NCBI RefSeq assembly: GCF_018619185.1
Contig: NZ_JAAXYC010000021.1
Location: forward strand, 1 to 50,585
Direction: 5' to 3'
Origin: Streptomyces sp. McG3
GTDB lineage: Bacteria; Actinomycetota; Actinomycetes; Streptomycetales; Streptomycetaceae
Length of the DNA stretch: 50,585 bases
Part shown: positions 19,349 through 28,434 of the stretch, piece after piece
How positions within the stretch are numbered: the stretch's first letter is position 1
Layout of the letters: each line of letters starts with the position of its first letter
The notes under the pieces: model-generated
The model's database searches: none
Seen by the model: the letters and a program-made list of their open reading frames with translations, nothing else
Told to the model about the DNA's origin: nothing
Position numbers and translations under genes: made by a program

Positions 19349-22300
19349 CTACTGCTGGGGCTCCGGCGGCGGCTGCGGAGGCGTCTGCTGCCAGCCGGCG
19401 GGAGGCACCGGACCCTGCAACTCGGGCTGGCCTGCCGGGTTGGCCTGCCCGCCCTGCTGCTCCGGCTGCGCCTGCTGCGGCACACCGGCCCCGGGCGCAC
19501 CCGGCCCGGCCTGCGGGGGAGGCGCCTGGAGCCACCCGTTCTGCGGTCCGCCCGGTGCCCCCTGCTGGGCGTAGGGCCCACCCGGCTGACCTGCCGCCTG
19601 ATATCCCCCGTACGGCGGCTGTCCACCGTAGGGCTGCTGCTGGGCGTAGGGCTGCTGCTGCCCCTGCTGCCCCTGCTGCCCCTGCTGCCCCGGCTGGGGG
19701 TGCCCGGGGTGCTGCGGCTGCTGCGGGTAGGGCCGGCCGGGGCCAGGCTGCTGCGGTGCGTACGGCTGCTGGCCCGGGAACTGCTGACCGGGGATCTGCT
19801 GTCCGGGAACGTGCTGACCGGGGGCGCCCGGCTGACCCGGCATCGGCTGTCCCGGCATCGGCTGTCCCGGCGCCGGGTAGCCCTGCTGCCCGGGCATCGG
19901 CGGGGCGAACTGCGGCGGCGGGTTCTGGCCGTCCCCCGTCCACAGCCCCTGCTGCTGCTGGGCCCGGGCGAAGTCCTCGGCCACCAGCGCCGAGAGGTGG
20001 AAGTACGCCTCACGGGTCTTGGGCCGCATCATGTCGAGGTCGACCTCGGCGCCCGCCGCCAGGTGCTCGTCGAACGGCACGACGACGACTCCGCGGCAGC
20101 GCGTCTCGAAGTGCTGGACGATGTCGTCCACCTTGATCATCTTTCCGGTCTCGCGAACCCCGGAGATGACGGTCAGCGAACGCTGCACCAGGTCGGCGTA
20201 GCCGTGCGCCGAGAGCCAGTCCAGCGTCGTCGACGCGCTGGACGCGCCGTCGACCGAGGGCGTCGAGATGATGATCAGCTGGTCGGCGAGGTCGAGCACC
20301 CCGCGCATCGCGCTGTAGAGCAGCCCGGTGCCCGAGTCGGTGAGGATGATCGGGTACTGCTTGCCGAGCACCTCGATCGCGCGCCGGTAGTCCTCGTCGT
20401 TGAACGTCGTGGAGACCGCCGGGTCCACGTCGTTGGCGATGATCTCCAGACCGGAGGACGCCTGCGAGGTGAAACGCCGGATGTCCATGTACGAGTTGAG
20501 GTACGGGATCGCCTGCACCAGGTCGCGGATGGTCGCCCCGGTCTCGCGGCGCACCCGTCGGCCCAGTGTGCCGGCGTCCGGGTTGGCGTCGATGGCGAGG
20601 ATCTTGTCCTGCCGCTCGGTGGCCAGCGTCGAACCCAGCGCGGTCGTCGTGGTGGTCTTGCCGACACCGCCCTTGAGGCTGATGACGGCGATCCGGTAGC
20701 AGGACAGCACCGGGGTGCGGATCAGCTCCAGCTTGCGCAGCCGCTCGGCCTCCTCCTTCTTGCCGCCCAGCTTGAACCGGGAGGCGGCGGAGGGGTTACG
20801 GCTGCTCTTGGCCTTCTGCTTGCCCCGCACCAGCCGGTCGGAGGAGAGCTCGACCGCCGCCGTGTACCCGAGCGGGGCGCCGGGCACCGACCGCTCGCGC
20901 TGGTCGTGCGCGACCGGGGTGGGCCAGGCTCCGCCCATACGCGGGTCGACAGGCGGTTGTTGCTGCTGCTGCGGCGGTTGAGCCTGGGCCGGGAAGGGCG
21001 CGTGCGGCTGCGGCGCGTTGGGCGCTTGACCCGGGTGGCCCGGCTGACCCGGGTGGCCGGGCTGCGGGAAGCCGTAGCCGCCCTGCGGCGGGAAGCCGTA
21101 CCCGCCCGCGCCCTGGGGGGCCTGCGGGTGCGCATGAGGCGGCAGCGGTGCTCCGGGGCCGTGCTGACCCTGCTGACCGGGGAACGGCTGCTGCTGGTGC
21201 GGCTGATGGGGAGCCTGGGGTGCGTGAGGGGGCTGGAGAGACTGAGGTGCTTGCGGCGGCTGTCCCGTCTGCGGGAAGCCATAGCCGCCGGGCGCCTCGT
21301 TCGCCGGGGCGGAACCGGGCCACTGCGCCGCGGGCTGCGGCGCGGAGGGCCCCGGAGCGGCCGGCTGGAAGGTGGGCGGCAGCGGCGGCAGCGCGCCCCC
21401 CTGTGCGGGCGGCGACCACGGCACCGGTGCGGCGGCGGCCTGCGGGGCTTCGGCGACGGGAGGCGGTACGTCCTGGGGCGCGACGCCCTGGGGACCCGCG
21501 TCCAGGGGTACGACATCCTGCGCGCCCGTGCCCGTAACGCCTTCGGGGGCGGGAGCGGGTACGCCATCGAGGCCCGGGGTCTCGTCGGTGCTCGCTCCGG
21601 CCGTGCCGCCGTCCTCGGAATCCGCCGAGCCCGCTTCCGTACGGGAGACGGCCTCGGAGTCCGTGTCGGCGAGCGGGGGAAGGGATGAGGCGCCCGGCTC
21701 GGAAGACGTATCGAAGGACGTGGATGACGTGGAGGACGTAACGGACGGGGAAGCGTCCTCGGAGCCCGAACCGGAGGCGAGAGCGTCGGGCTTCCCGTCG
21801 TCCGTCGTCGATCCCGCACCGGACAGGCCGTCCGCGGCAGCCCCGGAACCCGCCCCTTCGGTAGAACCGGCCGCGGCTTCCGCCTCGCGCTCCGCGATCT
21901 CCCGCTTGAGCGCGGCGGGCGAGAACCGCATCGTCGAACCGCTCTCCACGTCACCGCCGCCGAACGGACCGGCATCCCCGCTGTCGGCCGCGGGAGCGGT
22001 GGCCGGAGCGTCCTGCGCCCGTGTGTGCGGAGCGGGGGCGTCCGGAGCCTGGACGTGCGGAGCCTGCGTGTGCGGAGCGGGAGCGTACGGCGTCTCCGGT
22101 ACGGCGGGGGAGACCGGGGCCTCCGGAGCCGCCGGGACGGCCGGCTCGGCGTGCGCCGGAGGGGCGGGCGCCCAGTTGGGGTCGAAGCCGCCCGGCGTCG
22201 CCGACAGGTCGGGCGAGGGCAGGGGCGCCCCGACCGGCGGCGGAGGCGGCGCCAGGTGTGAGCCCGCTCCTCCCGACGAGTCCCCCGCCGCGTTCTGCGT

Positions 22301-22423
22301 GTACCAGGCGGGAGGGGTGTAGTCGATGGTGAACTCACCCGTCATCTCGGCGGGATCCGCGTCGGACGACTCGTCGACGGGCATGTCCCATCCGCCGCGG
22401 ATCTCGTTCCGATCGCCGTTCAC
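19349..22423 (-). CDS. EspI-like MinD/ParA ATPase with long Pro/Gln-rich arms
   Basis: A 1024-residue protein. Residues 1 to about 500 are disordered (Pro/Ala/Gly/Ser, then Gln/Pro/Gly-rich). A basic segment near [17 protein letters not shown] precedes a MinD/ParA-type ATPase at about 575-820, with deviant Walker [21 protein letters not shown] and a Walker B-like [11 protein letters not shown]. The last 200 residues are a Pro/Gln/Gly repeat tail. This matches mycobacterial EspI (Rv3876), a Pro-rich MinD-like protein of ESX-1 implicated in regulating secretion. The start is GTG at 22423 with CCAGGAGGC upstream. It is the last gene of the EccE-side leftward unit and ends before a terminator. 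Confidence 0.85.
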   Translation of the reverse strand: MNGDRNEIRGGWDMPVDESSDADPAEMTGEFTIDYTPPAWYTQNAAGDSSGGAGSHLAPPPPPVGAPLPSPDLSATPGGFDPNWAPAPPAHAEPAVPAAPEAPVSPAVPETPYAPAPHTQAPHVQAPDAPAPHTRAQDAPATAPAADSGDAGPFGGGDVESGSTMRFSPAALKREIAEREAEAAAGSTEGAGSGAAADGLSGAGSTTDDGKPDALASGSGSEDASPSVTSSTSSTSFDTSSEPGASSLPPLADTDSEAVSRTEAGSADSEDGGTAGASTDETPGLDGVPAPAPEGVTGTGAQDVVPLDAGPQGVAPQDVPPPVAEAPQAAAAPVPWSPPAQGGALPPLPPTFQPAAPGPSAPQPAAQWPGSAPANEAPGGYGFPQTGQPPQAPQSLQPPHAPQAPHQPHQQQPFPGQQGQHGPGAPLPPHAHPQAPQGAGGYGFPPQGGYGFPQPGHPGQPGHPGQAPNAPQPHAPFPAQAQPPQQQQQPPVDPRMGGAWPTPVAHDQRERSVPGAPLGYTAAVELSSDRLVRGKQKAKSSRNPSAASRFKLGGKKEEAERLRKLELIRTPVLSCYRIAVISLKGGVGKTTTTTALGSTLATERQDKILAIDANPDAGTLGRRVRRETGATIRDLVQAIPYLNSYMDIRRFTSQASSGLEIIANDVDPAVSTTFNDEDYRRAIEVLGKQYPIILTDSGTGLLYSAMRGVLDLADQLIIISTPSVDGASSASTTLDWLSAHGYADLVQRSLTVISGVRETGKMIKVDDIVQHFETRCRGVVVVPFDEHLAAGAEVDLDMMRPKTREAYFHLSALVAEDFARAQQQQGLWTGDGQNPPPQFAPPMPGQQGYPAPGQPMPGQPMPGQPGAPGQHVPGQQIPGQQFPGQQPYAPQQPGPGRPYPQQPQHPGHPQPGQQGQQGQQGQQQPYAQQQPYGGQPPYGGYQAAGQPGGPYAQQGAPGGPQNGWLQAPPPQAGPGAPGAGVPQQAQPEQQGGQANPAGQPELQGPVPPAGWQQTPPQPPPEPQQ

Positions 22424-22870
22424 TTTGCCTCCTGGTGTGGTCGAGCACCCTTGTGCCGTGGTGGGTGGGGGCGACCGTTCCCGATGTGCCGGTACGCCCG
22501 GCTCTCCCCCTTGCGACGCGCATCACCTGCTCGCAGGTTTCTTCTGCCGCGCCCCACCCACCCTAATCGCCATCCGGTGAACTCAGGCAGGGCGTAGGGC
22601 ACGGCAAACCCCGCCCCACGGGCCATGTGTCACACCCCGGTGAACGACGTGCGAAGGAAAGGGGGCGACGAGACGGTCAATCCGTGCCATACGCGTACAG
22701 CGTGAAGCGGGAAAGCTCACTCGGGCGGCCCCCCCTTCGCGGCGCTCCGCGCCTCCGCGGGACCGGACCCGGGGGACTGAACCCGGGGGACCGAGCCTGT
22801 GCGACGCCGAACCCGCGTGCCGCCGGACCTGTGCGAGGGATCTGTGTGAGGGGGGCCTAGGTGAGGAGAC
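22424..22870. other. Intergenic region with degenerate short tandem repeats
   Basis: This 447-base gap lies between the DUF397 gene and the EspI-like gene, both on the minus strand. I see no convincing gene. It holds direct duplications with 14-base spacing: ACCCGGGGGACTGA at 22767 followed by ACCCGGGGGACCGA, and CCTAGGTGAGG at 22856 followed by CCTAAGTGAGG at 22870. More degenerate CTGTGYGAGG copies lie between. The promoter of the EspI-like gene is probably here but was not identified. Confidence 0.5.
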
Positions 22871-23104
22871 CTAAGTGAGGTCGAACTCACCGTCGCGAGC
22901 GCCCAGGACGAACGCCGTCCACTCCGCCTCCGTGTACCGCAGGACGGTGTCCGGGTCCAGCGAGGAGCGCATGGCGACGGCGCCGCCCGGCAGATGCGCG
23001 ATCTCGACCCGCTCCTCGGCCTCCTCGGTGCCGGGCGCGCTGAGCCACGTCACATCCGAGATGTCGAGAGCGTAGAGCTCGTCCTTCTCCTGCTGGGTGC
23101 CCAT
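22871..23104 (-). CDS. DUF397 domain-containing protein
   Basis: A 77-residue acidic protein with the DUF397 pattern: VTWLSAPG, then VEIAHLPGGAVAMRSSLDPD, then YTEAEWTAFVLGARDGEFDL. DUF397 proteins are small actinobacterial proteins usually encoded beside an XRE-family regulator and thought to act with it, for example in development. No XRE gene is adjacent here; the gene sits between an EccE-neighbour gene and the EspI-like ATPase inside the secretion locus. The start ATG at 23104 has AAGGGA upstream. Confidence 0.88.
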   Translation of the reverse strand: MGTQQEKDELYALDISDVTWLSAPGTEEAEERVEIAHLPGGAVAMRSSLDPDTVLRYTEAEWTAFVLGARDGEFDLT

Positions 23105-23190
23105 GACGGCGTCCCTTCGATCGAACGGATTCGGTGCGTGGTCCATGTTCCCCGGAGGGAGGGGTGTTCGTGGGCCGAACGGTGCAGGAA

Positions 23191-23901
23191 TCAGTCCATC
23201 CGGCGAGCTGTGCCCAGCAGTCCGGTCTCCGCGTCCGTGGCGTTCGTCATCACCCAATGGTGCTCGCGCCCCGCCACCCAGAGGGTGACACCGTCCGCCA
23301 GGGTGGGCAGCGCCTCGTACTCGGCGCGCGCCAGTCCCAGGATCCGGCCGATCTGCTCGGCCTCGCCGGGCGAAACCCGCTGGATGCCCACCAGCGCGGA
23401 CGACCGCATCAAGCGCGGTGCGACAGGGCTCAGATAAGGAAGCAGCGTCAGCACGGACTGCCACGGCGAGGACACCACCCGGCCGCGCGGCGGGCGCATG
23501 CCGCAGTCCCGCACGACGACCACGGGGCTGCCCACGGTCGCTCCCGTCGGCGGAACACGGCCCACGTCGTACAGCGACACGCACTCCAGCCCGGCGCCCG
23601 CCGCCTGGGCGAGCGTGGTCCAGGCCTGGACACGACCGGTCTCGACCGCCACCCGGGCACCGGTGCCCGCCGCCCGCAGCGCCAGGACCTGTGCCGTCCA
23701 CAGCCCGCCGATCAGCGTGACGTCGTACGGCACCGGTCGGTGGAAGCCGATCAGCTGCGGCTTGTTGTTCGCGTCGTTGCCGATGATCACGCCGTCGTCG
23801 CCGACCGGCAGGGACAACGCCCCCAGGTGGTCCGCGGCCACGGTGTGACCCGCGTGCCGGGGGCCGCGCAGCCCGCGCCGGGGCTCGGTCCGGTTGCTCA
23901 C
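23191..23901 (-). CDS. Type VII secretion-associated protein coupled to eccE
   Basis: A 236-residue protein that I do not recognise with certainty. It starts at GTG 23901, overlapping the eccE stop by four bases (GTGA), so it is translationally coupled to EccE. The segment TLIGGLWTAQVLALRAAGTGARVAVETGRVQAW resembles the C-terminal Rossmann-like part of EccE-family proteins, suggesting an EccE-like accessory domain on a separate chain. There is no signal peptide or membrane helix, so it should be cytoplasmic. A cytoplasmic partner of the EccE complex is the simplest reading, but this is inference. Confidence 0.7.
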   Translation of the reverse strand: MSNRTEPRRGLRGPRHAGHTVAADHLGALSLPVGDDGVIIGNDANNKPQLIGFHRPVPYDVTLIGGLWTAQVLALRAAGTGARVAVETGRVQAWTTLAQAAGAGLECVSLYDVGRVPPTGATVGSPVVVVRDCGMRPPRGRVVSSPWQSVLTLLPYLSPVAPRLMRSSALVGIQRVSPGEAEQIGRILGLARAEYEALPTLADGVTLWVAGREHHWVMTNATDAETGLLGTARRMD

Positions 23902-25253
23902 TGTGCGCCTCCCAGCGGGAGCGTGGCCAGGACGCCCGGCAACTGCTCGCGGTCCAGTCGTGCCAGCCCCACCTTGGCGTGCCGGGCTGCCTGCTCCAAC
24001 GTCCTTCTCACACCGATCAGTTCGGTGTCCGAACCGCCGGTGACCCGCACATGCCCGGCCACGCTCGTCGAACCCTGGCGCACCCCGCGGCGCACCGTCA
24101 GGCTGAACGTCGTCGCGTACGCCGGCACCGAGGTCAGCAGCGCGACCAACTGCGGCAGCGGCGTCGCGCCCCGGCCCAACTCGGGCCAGCGGTCCACCGC
24201 GTACGTGGTGTGCCAGCGGTCGTCGCACCGCCAGACCCGGGACGTCTCCATCGTGCGCCGCTGCGGAGCGGCATCCGGCCGGCCCGCCCGCCCCGACAGG
24301 ATGGGATTGGCGCACGCGGAGGTGGCCACGGCGGAGTTCAACTCTTCCTGGTCCAGCACCGCGGCCTGGAAACCGGCGCCCGTGATCCGGCTCGCCACAT
24401 GGTCCGCGACCCGCACCAGGCAGCGCTGCGCACCCTCCAGCCCGCCGCCGCGCGCGTCGATGGCCTCACGGCACAGCTCGGGATCCAGCTTCACCGCCAC
24501 CCACGTCATCCGCAGGGCGGGCGCACCGGTCTGGTCCTGCAACGGAGCGTAACTGAGCCGGGCCACCGACTGCTGCGGCAGATGAGGGGCCGGCGCGCAC
24601 CGCACCTGCTGCACCAACTGCGCCGACTCCAGCACGATGTCGTCGACCTGGAGGGCGTCGCCCAGCAGCGACAGCGGGAGCGACCGGGCGCCGAACGCGG
24701 GCCTCAGCGACTCGCCGCTCGCCTCCACCCGCACCACGGCCGTCAGGAACGTGCCGTCGCCGAGCATGCCGACCGTCCGGTGGGCCCGGTCCACATACAC
24801 CTGCGGGCCGAAGCCGGGTACGTTCTCGGCGACCGGCGCCAGCATCGGCTCGGCGTCCGAGGGCGGCGTGGCCGCGGAGCGGCGCCGGGCCCGGAGCCCG
24901 AGGGCCCCCGACACCCAGTCCTGGAGCGCGCGGCCCCGTCGGCGTACCACCGCGAGGGCGACCAGCAGACAGAGCACCACGAGCGACGGGATCAGCCAGG
25001 CGCCACCGAGCGCCGCGCCCACGGCGGCGATCACGAGGCCCACCTCGACGATCACCATCTGCCGAAGCACGGGGCGCACCCGGTCGGTCCGCGAGATCGA
25101 ACGCAGCGTCGTCGCGGCGGGGGCGTTCGGACCGGAGGTGCCGGAGGGCTGGGCGGGGGGCGTCGCGGGCGACTCGTTGCTACGTTGCCTCCGGGAAGTC
25201 CCGGAGGTTCGACGGCCGGCCCGCCCGGTACGCTCGCGCGTAGCTGCACCCAT
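23898..25253 (-). CDS. eccE: Type VII secretion protein EccE
   Basis: A 451-residue membrane component of the ESX secretion complex. A basic, Ser/Thr/Pro-rich N-terminus of about 60 residues is followed by two hydrophobic helices (VEVGLVIAAVGAALGGAWL and PSLVVLCLLVALAVV, residues 68-105). A cytosolic domain starts near residue 140 with VPGFGPQVYVDRAHRTVGMLGDGTFL, the EccE family hallmark. In mycobacterial complexes EccE sits at the periphery of the inner-membrane assembly. It is divergent from eccB across 183 bases that include an 18-bp inverted repeat. Confidence 0.88.
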   Translation of the reverse strand: MGAATRERTGRAGRRTSGTSRRQRSNESPATPPAQPSGTSGPNAPAATTLRSISRTDRVRPVLRQMVIVEVGLVIAAVGAALGGAWLIPSLVVLCLLVALAVVRRRGRALQDWVSGALGLRARRRSAATPPSDAEPMLAPVAENVPGFGPQVYVDRAHRTVGMLGDGTFLTAVVRVEASGESLRPAFGARSLPLSLLGDALQVDDIVLESAQLVQQVRCAPAPHLPQQSVARLSYAPLQDQTGAPALRMTWVAVKLDPELCREAIDARGGGLEGAQRCLVRVADHVASRITGAGFQAAVLDQEELNSAVATSACANPILSGRAGRPDAAPQRRTMETSRVWRCDDRWHTTYAVDRWPELGRGATPLPQLVALLTSVPAYATTFSLTVRRGVRQGSTSVAGHVRVTGGSDTELIGVRRTLEQAARHAKVGLARLDREQLPGVLATLPLGGAQ

Positions 25254-25318
25254 CGCCGCGTTGCCCCCTCGTGTCCGTATTCACCGCTTTTTACACGGGT
25301 GTTGATCGGGTCGTCACC

Positions 25319-25336
25319 CTACCTGAGCACAGGTAG
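25319..25336. promoter_or_regulatory. Operator-like inverted repeat between eccE and eccB
   Basis: CTACCTG (25319-25325) and its exact complement CAGGTAG (25330-25336) are separated by four bases. They lie in the middle of the 183-base divergent region (25254-25436), where one regulator could control both the EccE and EccB units. CATAGT just downstream is a possible -10 for eccB. Confidence 0.5.
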
Positions 25337-25436
25337 CGGAACCCCAGCAGGCATAGTAGGGGCGCGGTACGGCAGCGGGGGCCGACGGTGCGCGTGGGAC
25401 CCTGTTCGATCACTGGGGAGAAGGGTCAGCGGACAC

Positions 25437-26969
25437 ATGGCATCACGGCGGGATGAGCTCAACGCCTATACCTTTGCGAAGCGGAGGTTGATCGCACAGT
25501 TCCTGCAACCCAACCCCACAGGTTCCGAGGAAGGCGCCCCCAAACCGCTGCGCGCGGTACTGCCCGGGGCCATCGTCGCCGTAGTGGTTCTCGCCGGTTT
25601 CGGCGCCTGGGGCATGTTCAAGCCGGTGGCCCCCCAGAAGTGGGACGCCGCCAAGGAACACGTCATCATCGCCAGCAAATCCACCACCCGCTACGTGGTG
25701 CTGGAGACCGACGGCAAGAAGCAGTTGCACCCCGTCCTGAACATGGCCTCGGCCAAGCTCCTGCTCGCCCCGGACAAGGGCACCGTCGTCAACGTCAACG
25801 AGTCGGTCCTGGACAGCGGCAAGATTCCGCACGGTGCGACGCTCGGTATCCCGTACGCCCCCGATCGGCTGCCCGACGCCAAGGCAGCGGGCGCGGCCAA
25901 GCGCTGGGCGGTCTGCGAGCGGCCCGGCGAGGGCGGCAGGGCCATCCAGAAGGCGACCTTCATCTTCGCCGAGCGCGAGGAGAAGAAGACCGAGGGCAAG
26001 AACGCCCTCGGGGGCGGTGAGCTGATGTACATCGAGGGACCAGGACCGGACCGGACCCGCTACATCGTGGACGCCGCCGGCAAGGCCTACCCCGTCCAGA
26101 AGGACGAACTGCTCCTGCGCACCCTGGTCGGCCAGGACGCCAAGCCCCAACGGGTCTCGGCCGCCTGGCTGGCCACGCTCCACACCGGAGCGCCGATCAC
26201 CTTCCCGACCGTGGACGGCACCCCCGGGTCCCCCGCGGGCGCCCCCGGCACGCTCGACGAGCGGACGAACCGGGTCGGCATGGTCCTGACCGCCACGGCG
26301 GGAACCAGGACCCAGAGTTACGTCGTCCTGCCGGGCAGGGTCGCCCCCGTCTCGGACTTCACCGCCAAGCTCCTGCTCAGCAGCCGGCAGCTGGTGAACC
26401 TCAAGCAGGCGGGCAACGCCAAGCCGGTCAGCGCCGCCGAACTCGAACCGGGTGCCCCCTTCAACCAGAAGAGGGACTGGCCGGTCAGCAAGCCCGAACC
26501 CGTCAACTCCCCGGACGTCAAGAAGGGCAGCCGAAACACCGTGTGCAACGTACTGCGCGGCGTCGACGCGGACAGTGGCGTCACCACGCTGAGCACCTGG
26601 GTGGGTACGGGCTTCCCCGCGACGCTCCCCACCGGCTCCAGCAGCGCCTACGTCACGCCGGGATCGGGTGAGTTCTTCCGCCAGTTCAAGGGCTCCACGA
26701 CCAGCGCCGGCTTCCTGTTCCTGGTCACCGACACCGGCCTGCGCTACGCGATGCAGTCCAACAGCGACAGTGGCCAGGGCGACTCCGGCATCGGCGAATC
26801 CGGCTCGAAGAAGGAGCGGGAGACCCAGCAGGAGGAGGCACAGCAGGCGCAGAACCGGCTGGGCTACAAGGACGTCGACCCCAACCCCGTACCGGCGGTC
26901 TGGTCCGCCCTCCTGCCGACCGGCCCCCGGCTCTCCACCGGCGCGGCCAGCCAGCCGCAGGGTTCGTGA
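25437..26969 (+). CDS. eccB: Type VII secretion protein EccB
   Basis: A 510-residue inner-membrane protein with a large extracytoplasmic domain. The N-terminus MASRRDELNAYTFAKRRLIAQFLQP is the EccB family signature, and one transmembrane helix follows (GAIVAVVVLAGFGAWGMF, about residues 46-64). The outer domain contains YVVLETDGKKQLHPVLNMASAKLLL and two well-spaced cysteines (WAVCERPG and NTVCNVL) likely to form a disulfide. The ATG at 25437 is set by the family N-terminus, although the frame is open far upstream. It is the first gene of the rightward unit, with mycP starting 13 bases later. Confidence 0.94.
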   Translation: MASRRDELNAYTFAKRRLIAQFLQPNPTGSEEGAPKPLRAVLPGAIVAVVVLAGFGAWGMFKPVAPQKWDAAKEHVIIASKSTTRYVVLETDGKKQLHPVLNMASAKLLLAPDKGTVVNVNESVLDSGKIPHGATLGIPYAPDRLPDAKAAGAAKRWAVCERPGEGGRAIQKATFIFAEREEKKTEGKNALGGGELMYIEGPGPDRTRYIVDAAGKAYPVQKDELLLRTLVGQDAKPQRVSAAWLATLHTGAPITFPTVDGTPGSPAGAPGTLDERTNRVGMVLTATAGTRTQSYVVLPGRVAPVSDFTAKLLLSSRQLVNLKQAGNAKPVSAAELEPGAPFNQKRDWPVSKPEPVNSPDVKKGSRNTVCNVLRGVDADSGVTTLSTWVGTGFPATLPTGSSSAYVTPGSGEFFRQFKGSTTSAGFLFLVTDTGLRYAMQSNSDSGQGDSGIGESGSKKERETQQEEAQQAQNRLGYKDVDPNPVPAVWSALLPTGPRLSTGAASQPQGS

Positions 26970-26982
26970 GCGGGGCACGGAC

Positions 26983-28248
26983 ATGGCGACCCACGACCAC
27001 GACCACCACCACGGCCCGGCCCGCCGCCTGCTCACCGCCACGGCGGCTGCGGCTGTCCTCGTCGTCACCCTGCCGGTACTCCCGGCGGCCGCGGACGACT
27101 CGACCCAGTGCACGTTCCCCTCGAAGAACTACCCGGGCCGGCCCTGGGCGTTGCAACGCGTCCTCTTGGACGAGGTGTGGAAGCAGTCCACCGGCAAGGG
27201 TGTACGCGTAGCCGTCATCGACACCGGAGTCGACGTCAGGAACAAACAGCTCAAGCCCGCCGTCGACACCGGGGCGGGCCGCAACTTCCTGCCGAAGGGC
27301 CTCAAGAACGACGACGGAACGAAGATCGAACGCGGCAAGGAGAACGGCACCACGGACACCGTGGGGCACGGCACCAAAGTCGCCGGCATCATCGCCGCGC
27401 GCGAGATGAAGGGCACGGGCTTCAGCGGCCTGGCCCCCGACGCGACGATCATCCCGATCCAGCAGAACGACGCCGAGGGCCACGGAACGGCCGACAGCCT
27501 CGCCCGAGCGATCCAATACGCCGCCAACGAGGCGGACGCGGACATCATCAACATCTCCCAGGACACCGCGGACGCCGTGAAGCCGTCCGCGGCACTGCGG
27601 CAGGCCGTGGACAACGCCCTCGCCCGGGACGTCGTGGTCGTCGCCTCCGCCGGCAACGACGGGCTCGGCGGCAACGTCAAGGAGACCTACCCGGCGTCCT
27701 TCAAGGGTGTCCTCGCCGTCGCCTCCTCGGACCGGAACAACGAACGGGCGGCCTTCTCGCAGTCCGGCGACTTCGTCGGCATCGCCGCCCCCGGCGTGGA
27801 CATGGTTTCCACGGTGCCCGGCGGCGGACACTGCGCCGACAACGGAACCAGCTTCTCCGCCCCGTACGTCGCCGGAGTCGCCGCCCTCATCAAGGCGAAG
27901 CACACCGACTGGACGCGGGAGCAGATCGTCGCGCAGATGCAGCAGACGGCGGAACGCTCGGTGGCGGGCCACGACATCCTGGTCGGCTGGGGTGTGGTCG
28001 ACCCGGTACGCGCCCTCACCGAGGACGACAAGCCGATCGACCGCCCGGTGGCGAGCGAAGGGGTGAGCAAGGGCAAAGCCCCCACCCCCGCCGAACTCCA
28101 CCTGGGCGAAACGGCCGACGAGCGGAACGCGCGCCTGGCGACGTACGTCATGGTCGGCGGCGGCGTCCTGGTGGCGGCCATCGCGGGTACGGCCGTGGCG
28201 GTACGGGACAACCGGAGACGCGCGGGGCGCCTGGCGGGCGAGGCATAA
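26983..28248 (+). CDS. mycP: Type VII secretion-associated mycosin (subtilisin-like protease)
   Basis: A 421-residue membrane-anchored S8 protease. A His-rich start (MATHDHDHHHG) precedes a signal helix (LLTATAAAAVLVVTLPVLPAAA). The catalytic triad is intact: Asp80 in VAVIDTGVD, His129 in GHGTKVAG and Ser290 in NGTSFSAPYVAG, with Asn225 in SAGND as oxyanion residue. Cys43 and Cys284 could form the disulfide typical of mycosins. A C-terminal helix (YVMVGGGVLVAAIAGTAVAV) and basic tail anchor it. Mycosins stabilise the ESX membrane complex and cleave some substrates. Confidence 0.93.
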   Translation: MATHDHDHHHGPARRLLTATAAAAVLVVTLPVLPAAADDSTQCTFPSKNYPGRPWALQRVLLDEVWKQSTGKGVRVAVIDTGVDVRNKQLKPAVDTGAGRNFLPKGLKNDDGTKIERGKENGTTDTVGHGTKVAGIIAAREMKGTGFSGLAPDATIIPIQQNDAEGHGTADSLARAIQYAANEADADIINISQDTADAVKPSAALRQAVDNALARDVVVVASAGNDGLGGNVKETYPASFKGVLAVASSDRNNERAAFSQSGDFVGIAAPGVDMVSTVPGGGHCADNGTSFSAPYVAGVAALIKAKHTDWTREQIVAQMQQTAERSVAGHDILVGWGVVDPVRALTEDDKPIDRPVASEGVSKGKAPTPAELHLGETADERNARLATYVMVGGGVLVAAIAGTAVAVRDNRRRAGRLAGEA

Positions 28249-28291
28249 CGACGGGAACGGTGAAGAACAGTGAAGAGTAGGTCATGAGACA

Positions 28292-28303
28292 AGTCACGTG
28301 ACT
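28292..28303. promoter_or_regulatory. 12-bp palindrome upstream of the PE/PPE-like pair
   Basis: AGTCACGTGACT is a perfect palindrome located 10 bases upstream of the -35 box at 28314, a place suited to an activator. Confidence 0.4.
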
Positions 28304-28313
28304 CTCAAGTCGA

Positions 28314-28342
28314 TTGGCGCTGTCGTACGCAGTGACTAGAGT
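28314..28342 (+). promoter_or_regulatory. Promoter for the PE/PPE-like and WXG100 genes
   Basis: TTGGCG (28314-28319), a spacer of exactly 17 bases, and TAGAGT (28337-28342) form a good housekeeping-sigma (HrdB-type) promoter. The first start codon is at 28435, giving a leader of about 85 bases. This allows expression of the substrate genes independently of eccB-mycP. Confidence 0.65.
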
Positions 28343-28434
28343 TGTCGGGATGAGATCGGATCGGACCGCGTCAGTGCGATAGCAACGCGGGACGAACCGA
28401 GCAAACGGGGATGCGGAACGGGGAGGACGGCATT

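Noticed and set aside
22627..22860. Possible 77-residue plus-strand gene in the DUF397-EspI gap
   Set aside because: No ribosome-binding site, composition unlike coding sequence, and it runs over the degenerate repeats.
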